Source of the DNA: Agrypnia vestita | Taxonomy: Eukaryota > Arthropoda > Insecta > Trichoptera > Phryganeidae | Direction of reading: 5' to 3' | Assembly: GCA_016648135.1 (NCBI GenBank) | Contig: JADDOH010000183.1 | Coordinates: 124,001 to 188,000, forward strand | Length of the DNA: 64,000 nucleotides | The notes under the pieces: generated by a model | What the model was told of the DNA's origin: nothing | Database searches by the model: none | Seen by the model: the letters and a program-made list of their open reading frames with translations, nothing else | Shown: positions 1 through 11,200 of the stretch, one piece after another | Layout: each line of letters opens with the position of its first letter | How positions within the stretch are numbered: position 1 is the first letter of the stretch | Made by a program: the position numbers and the translations under genes

Positions 1-700
1 ATCATAAAATCTGATTTTGAAAACTGGAGAAAAACGATTATTTGAAAAGATCAACAACTGACCATAATAAACGATTATAAAAAACATTCATGCATGTATG
101 CGGTAGAAGTAATATTTAAAAACTAAAATAAAGACAAATTATATATTAATGATGCTCAAAGTATTGAGTTGTATAAATCTACACTGATCATTGCCTATTA
201 CTTTATTGAAATTTATGAAAAGAATGAAAACTCATACTTACAGAAATGTAACCTCAAATATCTAAATATAATAATTTGGTTGTCTATCCGTAACTTGCTG
301 GAATGACAACTTTATATAATTAGAGTGTGACACGCAATCAGTGCATGGCTCACGATTATTTAAAAAGTATAATAAAAACGATTAACGGAACATATAAATG
401 AAAAAAAAAAACGATTCATTAAAACAGGGTATTTAACATAATACAACATATAAAGATGTTATAAAAGGAAAAAAAAAAAAGGATTCGTAAGATCCGATTA
501 TGTGAACTGGGGTAAAACGATTCATAAAAAATATCGACAATTGACCACAATAAAAAAAATATATAACGACGGACGACAAAAATGAAGCATATAAACGGTT
601 CCTTAACAGCCGGATGATAAATTAATAATCGGGTTTTGCAAAATGATTTAATAAGTTTATATGTTAAATTTAGTCGCCCGACCAGAGTTGCCAACAGCGC
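1..700. repeat. AT-rich region with an internal duplicated segment
   Basis: Two related stretches, about 10-95 and 490-580, share the same order of short words: a GATC(T/C)GATT start, then AACTGG, AAAACGATT and TTGACCA-type blocks. They are about 480 bp apart and diverged. This looks like an old direct duplication, possibly from an interspersed element. No coding exon is recognised here. Confidence 0.35.
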
Positions 701-2168
701 CTGGCCTAATATCGCCGTTTCCTATACATAAAGTAGCCCAAACGCCAAAATATCAATATGAATTAAATAAAATGTAATTTTTATCAATTTATTTATAACA
801 TATTTATAATGTATTGATAAATAGGCCTAAGCCTAATATAAAAAACCGTAATGTTCGTTAAAAGAAAGTAAAGTAAGTAGATAGGTAGCATTTTAAAAAC
901 AAATTTGAAAAATAAATAAACAAAGATTAAGATTATTACAAAGAAAGAATATAACGTTCAAATAAAGAATAAGATTATTCCGATTCGTCTTCTGCTAGCA
1001 ATAATAAGGCATCAACAAGACTTTCGCCTTCGCCTTTTAGATTTTTTCGTCGCCGATTCTCGTTCTGAGTAGCCTAATGGCGAAAAATCGCCTACGTTGG
1101 CAACTCTGCGCCCGACAGCAAATACGAAAATCGTGTACTAGGACCTTTTAATTGAAAATATTTTTAAAATAAACAAACTCAAAACAATATTATATCGTTT
1201 TACTGAAAATTTTTCAGTTAAAATAAAAACACAAAAAAATGCCGATCCAAAAGATTTCACATCAATATTTCGTGAAAAAATGACAATTACCGTTGAGTAT
1301 AGAAATAGACGGAGTATCTTATTTCATTAAAAATATTGTTTGCAGGGAAAAGAAAGGACAAAAATTCAGTGTATATGTTACAGCGAATTTGCATTTTTAG
1401 TGAGACTATACTTTCACTAGTAAAAATGTACTTTTCCCGGTCGGGCAGAGTGGGGGCAGTGAAAACATCTAAATCAACGAATTCTCAGATTCACTACACA
1501 TAATCCGTGAAAATACATTGCTCAAAGCATAGATAATATATCGGTGAAACCATCAATTTGTACACGTAATTCTTAAAGCGTAGAAAGTATAAAGGCGGCA
1601 CTACACTAGACGATTTTTATTCATTTTGCGGTCCTATTTTAACTCCTAAATTAAAATAGGACAGCGGCACCGCAAAACGAATACGAATCGCTAAGTAAGG
1701 TGTCGGCTGAAAGATCGCGCACTCGGGTTTTTTATGATATCTGACTACTGCCGGAACAAAACGAGGTTATGTCACCATGTAAATATTGGGGGGTTAAGGG
1801 AAAATTTTTATTAATGAATATGTATTTTGTCAATTAAGTTTATTAAATATGTTTTTTTTAATAACAATACAACAAAAGTTTATTTCTTACAAATATAGAA
1901 ACATAAATAAACATACACCCGGTATTATTAATTTTAAATGAACCTTTAAAAGTGCGTCAAGTAACAAACACTCGATGCGAAAATACAAAAATCAAAGAGA
2001 TTCTAAGTCATCATTTACGTTTGAATTCATTCAGATTCTTCCGCATTTCCAATTTTCTATCTTTTTATCAAAAATGTGTCTAATGTCGTTTGCGTTTCTT
2101 GTTTGCGCACGTGTAAGCACGGGTGGTAGACGTACAACATAAAGTGCGCGGTTTTTAAGTTCGCAAAC
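701..2168. other. intergenic or distal-intron DNA, no gene recognised
   Basis: I see no exon, no conserved protein similarity and no clear terminal repeats here. A moderately GC-richer patch lies near 1010-1120. If the missing C-terminal exons of the minus-strand ZNF598 gene lie left of the window, this is ZNF598 intron. Otherwise it is intergenic. Confidence 0.4.
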
Positions 2169-2171
2169 TTA

Positions 2172-2316
2172 GGGCCGGTTGTTTCAAGTTGGATTAAAGT
2201 AAGCGTTCTCTTAAAGCATAGATTTTTACTTTCTCCACCAATCAGACGATCCGTTTTCGTAAAAATCTATGCTTTTATCGACCGCTTACTTTGATCGAAC
2301 TTGAAACAACCGGGCC
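2172..2316. mobile_element. 145-bp foldback MITE, copy 1 (PIF/Harbinger-like)
   Basis: The element is almost completely self-complementary. It begins GGGCCGGTTGTTTCAAGTT and ends with the inverted equivalent. Direct repeats TTA flank both ends (2169-2171 and 2317-2319), the 3-bp TWA-type target duplication expected for PIF/Harbinger transposons. It has the same length and ends as the copies at 27207 and 54159. The superfamily assignment rests only on the target duplication. Confidence 0.75.
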
Positions 2317-2844
2317 TTACTCGGCTCGACGTCGGTGACAGACGTGAAGCTCGCTCGCACCGTATCATTTTTATGAGTTTAATCGACTGTCTTTTGAATT
2401 ATAAGATGATCAGAAGTTCTAAGTGTTCGCGATTAAAATTTTAAAAATATATTACGTTTTAGTTACCTACCTAAACTAATCATTGAATATCAAAGACCAG
2501 TCCAGAAGTGTGAGTTCGAGAAACAGAACTATCGCCACAGAATAGAGAATATGCTATCGCTCAAAGGATAAAAATTAGAAATACTGTCGCTTTGTGATGA
2601 CTTTGGACTAGACTAGTGTAGAATGAGACACAAAACGCAAAATAAATTTTGAAAAACAAGGTCCATGTGCCATTAGAATCTTGTTATAAAATCATATAAT
2701 GAAGAATTGGTGCAGACGAAACTTTCAACACTTCAAAATGACTATTTTAATAATATCCGTTACCTACATAATGTTGATTTGCACAGAAGAAATTAATAAT
2801 GCAGTAAGAACCTTGTTCACGCAATGACTTATTATTGTTATTCA

Positions 2845-2925
2845 AGGCCCGGTTGTTTCAATTTGGATAAATAAAAGTTCGTTTAAAAGCATAGATTTTT
2901 ACGGAAACGGATTTCAGACTTGTCA
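2845..2925 (+). mobile_element. truncated half copy of the 145-bp MITE
   Basis: It starts GGCCCGGTTGTTTCAATTTG and continues through the AAAGCATAGATTTTTACG block shared with the full copies, then diverges. The second arm is missing. Confidence 0.6.
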
Positions 2926-4014
2926 AATTTAATTTTTGACAGTTCGGAAACCAATAAATTCACTAGTAAGTGCAAGTTAAAATATTGTATTCATTTCTAT
3001 TGGTGAAAAACTCTTTGAATATGATAAGAATGACCTTGAATATACTTTCTCTAAAATGCCAGTGAATGATGGACTCACTAGAAAATCAGATTCACTGTAA
3101 CATATATACAGAACAAAGTCTATATATCATATTGTTTCAAGAAAACAGATAAGAATAATGGAAAAAAACATTATAATCAGCCCGCAAAATAAACAAAATT
3201 TGACAGTTGTAAAAAATAAAAATGGCGACATTCAAATTCAAGTATTTTTAATTAATTTATAAGTTATTTTCTGCATTTACCATTGTCCCCGCGATATGGG
3301 ATTTCTAAAATGCATTCTTTATACGGATATCTTCCCTTTATAAACACTCAGGCAAACTTTACGCAGCATTTTAAGATATATTCGTATAAACTAGCGGGAG
3401 CGTAACCTGACGACTGGCGTAGTTGGTGTCCAACCAACGATTGATTTGAAAGAAAAATGATCTTTTAACAGACTATACGATTTAATTAATTCAAATTTTT
3501 GTGTATGAGGTATAATATTTTGAATATTTTTATATTAATGACAGTGAAATTTTCTTAGTACGCATGTAAAATTTAATTAAAATAATCAATGTTTTAATGG
3601 TTTTTTGGATGCTGCAATATAGGAGACGGAACGTAAATTTTTATCTTTTTGTAAACGTTGTATTTAACAACCTACTCAAAAATAATTATATATTTTCCCC
3701 CAAACTCTCTGTTTGAACTTTTTTTATTCAATTTATTAAAAAAATATATGGTCTTTACGTGGAAATATTTCGAGAAAAAGTGTACCAAAGATAACTCTAT
3801 TGCTAGAAAGATTAAATAGGGCTTCGGGATTATATTTTTCTTGTGATAATAACAAAGTATTTTTTTAACTTTTTTTATACAAATGCTTTAAGAGTAAATG
3901 GACCTTTCATAATAAAATTGATTGAATGCATGGTTAGCTGTAATTTTGGCAATAAGATTCGAAAACTTTACACTAAATTGACTCTCCAGACAGCAAAAAC
4001 ATGAATCATGTACT
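2926..4014. other. AT-rich stretch, nothing recognised
   Basis: No exon, no RNA gene and no repeat shared with the rest of the window was recognised. Confidence 0.35.
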
Positions 4015-4770
4015 ATGGCGCCTTAATATATGGGAGATATCAATTGCTTTTGAGCGTATTATATAATAATAATTCATATAAATGTCAAATTTGGCGTAGA
4101 AGTACGATTAATAGTGAAATAAATGACGAGGAATATTCGGCCACATAAACGTGTCCGACCTCTGCCGTGGCCAGGCGGCATATGAACGGCATTTGACGTA
4201 AAAGGATGTCGTTTTTCATACTTTAGAATTTTTATTTTAAAATAATAATTAACGTGTTTTTAATAAAAAATGTAGCTTTTCAATAGTGAATGAAGACTCA
4301 AAGTGTGAATATAGATACAATAAATCCTTTGAAATCATATTTTTATATGATTAAACAAGATTTGAAAATCATCAAAATTACTGCATGTTTGAATAATTAT
4401 AAATTTATAAATATAAAATATTTCTTAATTTCCTACATACGGACTCTAGATAATTAAGTAAACTTTATACGTATAAAAAAACATATTATGCTTACATATA
4501 AATTTTAAATGAACCACTCTACGCCCGGGAACATTAAAAAGGTTTTTTTTGCCGCGGCCTATGGATTAATAATGCCTATATTTTTCTTAATTATTGTAAA
4601 TAATGTTTAGTTAATTACTTTTATATAAGAACAAAGGTTCTATCTAAGTTATCGCCCTAAAAAAATTGCAATCTATCATATACATTCTGATATAAATGAA
4701 TAATAAAAACCCACATTTTCGTAAAAAACCCCGAAATATGCATTTGCGGTGAATGTACCGCCTTAAAATG
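4015..4770 (-). repeat. about 750-bp interspersed repeat, copy A (reverse orientation)
   Basis: This segment is the reverse complement of 61870-62625 over nearly its whole length. Shared words include TGCATTTGCxGTGAATGTAC near one end, a block resembling 'AGGCCGCG' in the middle, and a distal block carrying GCCGTGGCC and a TATGGGAGATATC word. The end at about 4765 reads GTACCGCC followed by TTAA. It has no intact coding region. Partial relatives are at 5671, 6667-7450 and 11030-11622. The superfamily is not determined; a non-autonomous DNA transposon is likely. Confidence 0.6.
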
Positions 4771-4904
4771 TTTAATTTTCTTTGGAAGATGTAATTACTG
4801 ACTTATCTTATTATTTCACGTATTTATTTTTCTTCTTCTTCTTCCTTTTAATAGACCTATGTGGTTTGTTCTCCAAAGGATAGGTATTCTTGAAAGTTTC
4901 TCTA

Positions 4905-5368
4905 GTATTCTCATATATTTATTGACAATTGTATTTTTAATAACTGTGCTTTGTTAGTTAGAGCTGGAAAAAAGGCGGAATCAAAAGTTAAAATCAAGTG
5001 AAGATTGAAGAATCCTTCCATAAATTCAAAGATAAGTAAACATTTCTGATAATGGCCATTCAAATGTGATGAAATAGTAAAAAAAATTTTTTTTTCACAA
5101 GTGAGAACAGCAAAAATAAATAAATACATACATACTTTTATCCGTAGAAATGTCACGATCTTTGCATTAACATTATAAATAAAGCATTTTCAGAATGATT
5201 TCTTGAAATATATGCATTAATATATAAGTTTTTCGCAAAATTAACGGTTTTATTCACGATTTTTGCCGAATTTCGCAATCGCATTGCGATTATTTTTTTG
5301 GCGTCTAGAATTTCGAATTAGCGGGTTCAAATGTTCTTTTGGGTCCTTTGAATTTGAGGTTCTACTGT
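4905..5368 (-). mobile_element. Tigger/pogo-like MITE remnant
   Basis: The right end reads TTTGAGGTTCTACTG followed by TA, the inverted form of the pogo/Tigger terminus CAGTAGAACCTC with its TA target site. The interior shares words with the better-preserved relatives at 35067-35806 and 59789-60209, for example the block around cgaaat-gtcacgatcttt. The left end is unclear. Confidence 0.45.
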
Positions 5369-5670
5369 ATTAAAAATTTGGTGCAGTTTACTAACAGCAC
5401 TATGCAGGTTTTAAGTAAATCTATTTTTATTTTAGCAGTTCACAAAGTGCAAAGAATATTTTCTATTCAAAATTGAATGAAGAAGACTTCTCAAATTGTG
5501 GACAAAATATTTATTTTGAGATTTCAACTTCAGCCCTTCTCTAAAGGAGTTGAGAGGGACCATCGGAGGAAACATTCTACGGCCCGAAATCAGAGTCAAT
5601 ACTTAGTGATTCAAAGGTTAAGGTATGCCTTAAAGGCGTAGTTTTTAGTTTCAGACAAAATAACACTTTT

Positions 5671-5826
5671 AAGGTGGCACTTTCACTGCAAATGCATATT
5701 TCGGCATTTTTTTTTACGAAAATGTATATTTCTATTATTCATTTATATCAGAATTTATATTCTAGACAGCGATTTTTTTACGGCAATAACTTAAATAGAA
5801 CCTTTGTTCTTATATTAAAGTAATAA
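5671..5826 (+). repeat. partial copy of the 750-bp interspersed repeat
   Basis: It begins AAGGTGGCACTTTCACTGC and follows the 61870 copy through the ATTATTCATTTATATCAGAA word and the 'AATAGAACCTTTGTTC' word, then ends. Confidence 0.6.
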
Positions 5827-6236
5827 ACTGAATAAGAAAATACTTAAAGTTCGTTAATACAAACAACTATAATTCGAAAGTCAGTATAATTTGAAAAATT
5901 TAATCATATTTTATCCCCCTCAAATGAATTTTCATACAAAATGCTTCATATAATTCGAAAAAATGGCTCCAAAAATGATTCCAAATACCAAAAAAATTTC
6001 AGACAAAATTATGAAATTTGACACTAAGTCATTTGTGTAAATGTTAACATTTGCTCACCATTTGCTAGTGTTTTTTATACCTGCGCTGACGGGAATAAAA
6101 GTCATAAAACATCCCTCCCGTTTATGACTCCCATTTTATGATATCCCGCCAAAAGATGAGATAGTAAGTTTACCAAAAACGCCCATTTTGAAGTTTTAAA
6201 TTACATCTTCATTACCCAATTACCCTTCCAAAAAAA

Positions 6237-6365
6237 ATGGATTTGATTAAAGACGTGGACAGGAAAATTGAGAAGGGCAAGATTGCGAAAAAATATTTTA
6301 TCGCCAATTCGACTGTTTCAACATTTCTAAAAAATCGCACCAAAATTGAAAAGCGCAGTGAAGTG
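6237..6365 (+). pseudogene. Tigger/pogo transposase fragment, N-terminal CENP-B-like helix-turn-helix
   Basis: The frame starting at 6237 reads MDLIKDVDRKIEKGKIAKKY, then a conserved STVSTFLKN helix. This is the N-terminal CENP-B/pogo DNA-binding domain seen in Tigger transposases (TIGD family). Similarity stops after about 45 residues and the ORF runs into unrelated sequence, so this is a relic. The downstream part of the same domain type occurs separately at 13507-13803 on the other strand. Confidence 0.65.
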
Positions 6366-6666
6366 ATGTACAATATTTGCTGTTTTAATTTTTTATGTTT
6401 TAAAATTGAATTGATGGCTCAAGATCACATATCAAGGTAATTTATTTTAATTTTATTGAAAGAACTGACAAAAAAGTATGCAACATTGGCCAAATAAATG
6501 TGTTGAAAAATACATGTTAAAAAATGCATTTGTTTGTACATGGAAATGTTTAGAAAGTGTGTTGATGGTTTAAAAACTTCCTACTAATTCTACTTCCTTA
6601 ATTATAAAATCGATTTTTTTTTTAATTTCGGTCCCCTGAATTTCGTATTAAAGAGCTTTTACTGTA

Positions 6667-7450
6667 TAAGCATTAATCGACAGGCCGCGGCCAAAAAAAT
6701 TGTTTTTAGTGTCCTAGGCGGCGCAAAGTTTTAATGAAAATTTGTATGTACGCATAATGTGTTTTTTTATATGTATAAAGTATACTTCATTGTCTAGAAT
6801 CCGTACTAAGGAAATTAAGAAATATTCAATATTAATAAAGTTATAATGTTTTAAATTTGCATTTACGTTTTTGGTTGATTTTATAACGCTTTTTAAAACA
6901 CATTTCATACTTTGGAATTTTTATTTAAAAATAATAATTAAGGTGTTTTTATTAAAAAAAAAAAAAAACTTTTATTTAGTGAGTATAGCCTCAAAATACG
7001 GGAATAAATAGGATGAACTGTTTAAAATCATCTCTTTATATAAATAAACAAATCTAAAAAGTTTTAAAATCAACAAAAAACGTAAAAATTTCTTGCAAAT
7101 TTAAAACATTATAACTTTATTAATATTGAATATTTCCTTAGTACAGATTCTAGACAATGAAGAATACTTAATGTATTAAAAAAACATAGTATGCGTACAT
7201 ATAAATATTCATTGAAACTTTGCGCCGCCTAGGACACTAAAAACAATGTTTTTGGCTGCGGCCTGTCGATTAATGCTTATATTTTCGTAATTATTGTAAA
7301 TAATGTTCATTTTATTATTTTGTATAAGAAAAAAGGTTTTATCTAAGTTTATTGCCCTAAAAAAATTGCATAATGATATAAATGAATAATAAAAAACCAC
7401 ATTTTCTTTAAAAAACGCTGAAGTATGCATTTGCAGTGAGTGTCCATCCT
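6667..7450. repeat. palindromic pair of 750-bp-repeat copies
   Basis: The arm at about 6667-6915 is the inverted complement of about 7075-7280. AAGCATTAATCGACAGGCC on one side matches GGCCTGTCGATTAATGCTT on the other, and both contain the CCTAGG/GGCGC word. The right arm continues into the AATGCATTTGCAG-type end near 7440. Two copies of the repeat have landed head to head, or one copy was duplicated in inversion. It could form a long hairpin. Confidence 0.6.
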
Positions 7451-7466
7451 AAGATATCATCCATAA

Positions 7467-8087
7467 CACATTGGGCGCTCGGCGTTGCGTTGAGCACGCG
7501 TTGATAGCGCACACACACCGCGCTCAGCATGGTGTTCGGAGAGCGTTATTAGGGGGTGCATTTCTAGCTAGCTCAGTTCGAAAATGGACATTGAAGTGAT
7601 TATGTGTGGCTCCTCTACCGTCGCTATAAAAGACGACGACAGAGACAAAGAGAGAGACGCATGGAATGTTTGTTACATTGTATCCAAAGTTAAGACAATA
7701 CGGGCCTAAGTTTTTCAATTATTTTAGAATGTCTATACAATCATTTTATTTTAATGACCTTATTTTTATAATCGGCACTTCCCATATCCCAAATAGCTGG
7801 TCGCTTTTGGATTTCATCAATAAAGAAACCAGTATCAAAATGTTCAGTCTCCATTTTCAATGTGCGTCTACTCGAAAGCGCACGATCAAATGTATAACAT
7901 GGTGGCTCATGTACCTCGAAGCGCGCAGCTGATGCCCGTACAACGCGCGTTCGAACAAAAATATTGTGAACGCGCGTTTGACGCACGCTTGACCAGAAGC
8001 GCGCACTTGCGTGTGTACACTTCAATAAGAACTCTCGGTTCTCAAAACGCTCATTAGAAAAGCGCGCGTTTGAAAGCGCCTAATGTG
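7467..8087. mobile_element. GC-rich element with CACATT(G/A)GGCGC inverted ends
   Basis: The left end reads CACATTGGGCGCTCGGCG. The right end is the inverted form, GAAAGCGCCTAATGTG. The interior is rich in GCGC and CGCG words, unlike the AT-rich surroundings, and gives spurious ORFs on both strands. A non-autonomous DNA transposon is likely; no target duplication longer than a few AT bases is visible. Confidence 0.4.
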
Positions 8088-8247
8088 TATTAGCTGTTAA
8101 GGCATACCTTAACCTTTAAATCATCTAAGGATTGACTCTGAATTCGGGCCTACATTTAATAAAATGGATAAATAGAATGTTTTCGTAAATATACAATGTT
8201 GCAGATGCACCATGAAAAGGACTTGAACGAATAGGCAAATATTTTAC

Positions 8248-11200
8248 CTTTTTGGCTATTGTATTAGTCGTCTGGTAGCTAGTATAGTTGTTCTCCAATA
8301 GAAGGTTCCTGTCTTTTTTACTGAGGCTGGGGAACTCTTCCATAAACTTTTTACTGGTTTCCAACTGTTGTTGTTTGTCAGCCAGTTTCATGGCCAATTG
8401 CTTGTTGGTTGTCTCCGTCAGGTGGAAACGGTTGCCGCTGGACTGTGGTCGGTTGTGCACTTGGATGGACACGTTGGGTTTTGCTGGAGACCAAAAATTA
8501 ATACTATTAAGGCTGTGGTAAAGTGGTCCATTTGCATGTTTTGGAGAGATAAAAATGCTTTTTTAAAATAGTTAATAGTATATTCTTTGTGTTATAATAT
8601 GTACATACAAACATTAATTTTTATTATTTTTAACATTGACTCCTTCAATACCACTATCTCGCAAGTGCATACAGTGGGAACATCGCAGCATGACTTTACG
8701 TAACCAATTATTTGGATCGTGATTGTGAGTGAGGATGATCTAGTAAATGAGGACATTCTAAGATCAATGTAGATTTGGATATGGATTATTTACCCGTTAT
8801 CAGTTAAGACAAAATCCTAGGACTGGACTACATCAACTGGAAACATATATAGCATGGGCCTGATGATATAGTGTTTGATTATATCATCATTTAAGGGCTT
8901 TGGAGAAGAGTTTGATGAACTGGATTCAAATTGTGAACAAAGCTAAAGGATTGTGGACAAATTAAAACTTTCGGAAGAGAATTTTTGTTCATTGAACTAC
9001 AGGTTAAAATTGTCAGTAATGACTAAAATAAATTATGCTCGGATAATTGATATTTAATTTACACTCTGAATATTTTCAACACTTTGACTGCGGAATGACT
9101 TTTTTCCACATCATGTCGGTGCTAAATATGTAGTCAATATTTAAAAATCTTAAGATTACAAATGATTTTTTTCTTAAAATTGCTATATTAAGGAAAAATT
9201 GTCATTACACAATAAACTGTTTTCCCATACAAATTTGTAAAAATATAATATTTACGTAAAAGTATAATAATAAAAAATAAACACACAAAACTTCCTATGT
9301 GAACGAACTTTATGTTATAAAACCAAATGAATGCAAAAAAAAAACAAAAATGACCCGAACTTTACAAAGTATTATCTTGCACCAACCCTCATGCTATAGA
9401 ATGCCGATAGGTGTTTTCAGCACACAGCGATGTTTATGAGAATGCCTATACGGACTGCCACTGGACGTGTATAATATGTGTGATGAATAAATTTGTAAGA
9501 AATAAATTGAATGTCAAAATAATGGTACCATGCGTCCTGATGACAGCACCAGAGGGGCCAGGTGCAGGCTGATGAGTTATGTTCACCCTGTAGGAAGCAG
9601 CGCCTGTCGGTCCAGATCCCTGCACTGTCACGCCACCAGCCGGGGAAGGCCCGAGACCTGGAAAGTTCTGCTCCGTGCGAGCCAATGCTCCAGCACTTTG
9701 TCGTAGCACAGCCGGCTTTCCGGGAACCAGCGAGATCCCAGCCGCGGGCCCACCATCGCCAAGTGTGGGGAACTGCTCAGTGCTCTCGGTATCGATGGAA
9801 GCTGAGGGCACCATGAGGAGAGGAAGATCTTCGCGAGGGATTTCGTATGCCGGCTCTTGCTCCACTCTATAAAGTGAAAATTTTTATGTAACATTCTACA
9901 CTTCACCTGCAGAAATTATATAATATAAATACACCAAAATACGTGGACCAATATATTTCAAGACCAGTAAAACATAGCTTTATCTTTGCAATAGATCCAA
10001 TGTTGCCGAGAATAAAACATGAAAAACTATGTTCTTTTTAATTGAATTTAGGGCACAACTGATACAGTCATTGGCCGTTTAAGCATTTTTCATACTTTGA
10101 ATTAACATATTTTGTCTGGAAATTAAGGCTGGACATCCATTTTTCAAACTGTCAAAGTGCCATATTGCGTCGATAGATCATGCTATTTCAATACGAGAAC
10201 AAGATATGAACAAACCTCATATCAGATAAACGTTGCACGAGCGTATCTATTTATGTATTCCTTGAAAGACAGAAAGGCTGCGAGGAAACGAGACAACCAT
10301 ATAGAGTGCCGACGTTTAAAATATAAAGAACCGCCTGAGAGTCCGACAGCTGCTCGTGCCACGTAAATATTATCATCCGAATTCTGGATGTTTCAAGTCT
10401 AGAATTAAAAAAAGTGTATTTATATTTCTCCAATAATTATTTATGTATTGTAAAAAAATAGTAAACAACAACTTTTCTTACATCACTGTTTTTTAATTTA
10501 AAAATTATGTCGCATAAGCACATTTAGGTATTATTTTGACTTCCGGTTTGTCACTTTGACCAAATTCAAATAATTTTACGAATTTAAAACGAAATACAGT
10601 TCACAAATTAATATTAGATATTAAATGAATTTAGAAATAAAATTTTGTTTTCATAGTCATTTCTTGCATCGAAACATCGATACTCACAAATAAATTTTAT
10701 TAATTTGAATGATGTTTGCCAGCTTTTTACAACGTTGCGATGTTTTACACGGGCACAAACCGCGACGTTGTCATATGTCAGATATGTACGTGAAATGAGT
10801 GCACTTTCAACATTGAATATTTTGATATTATCAACAAAACCGTATATATTTAGCTAAAAACCTTATTGTAGAAGTGAAACTCAAATGCTTTTTGCAATAT
10901 AATACGCTAACTTAATAATTAATTAACAATAAAGTAATATTTGCATAGAATATACGTTTTATAGTGATTGTATATTGACAGAATAAAACATCGACAGAGA
11001 CACGTCAGCCACTAGCCGCGGCACCGGATGAATGATGACATTTCAATCTGTGTTTTGGAACATAATCATACTGTGTTTTTTTATTTTTTAAATAGTAATT
11101 AACTTGTTTCTAATAAAAAAAACTAACTTTTAAATAGTGGGTGAGGATTCAAAGTGCGGGATTAAGTAGAATATATCGATTAAAATCATCTCTTTGTATA

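Larger units (their letters stand above)
5579..8153. mobile_element. composite unit bounded by about 55-bp inverted repeats
   Basis: The segment 5579-5633 recurs in inverted orientation at 8098-8153. Both arms contain CAGAGTCAAT and AAAGGTTAAGGTATGCCTTA, with only a few mismatches. The enclosed 2.5 kb carries a Tigger-like coding fragment, a palindromic copy of the 750-bp repeat and a GC-rich element with its own inverted ends. It may be one large DNA transposon invaded by others, or two opposed copies of a small repeat. Confidence 0.45.

Noticed and set aside
419..694. 91-codon minus-strand ORF at the left edge
   Set aside because: Very F/I/Y-rich composition from AT-rich DNA, with no similarity. 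It is a chance frame.
7741..8025. ORFs of 65-94 codons on both strands in the GC-rich element
   Set aside because: They arise from GCGC/CGCG-rich transposon sequence and have no conserved motif.
9562..9906. Overlapping ORFs on both strands around ZNF598 exon 6
   Set aside because: Only the minus-strand frame with the FPTLG and FPGLG motifs joins in phase to neighbouring exons. The other frames are shadows of GC-richer coding sequence.
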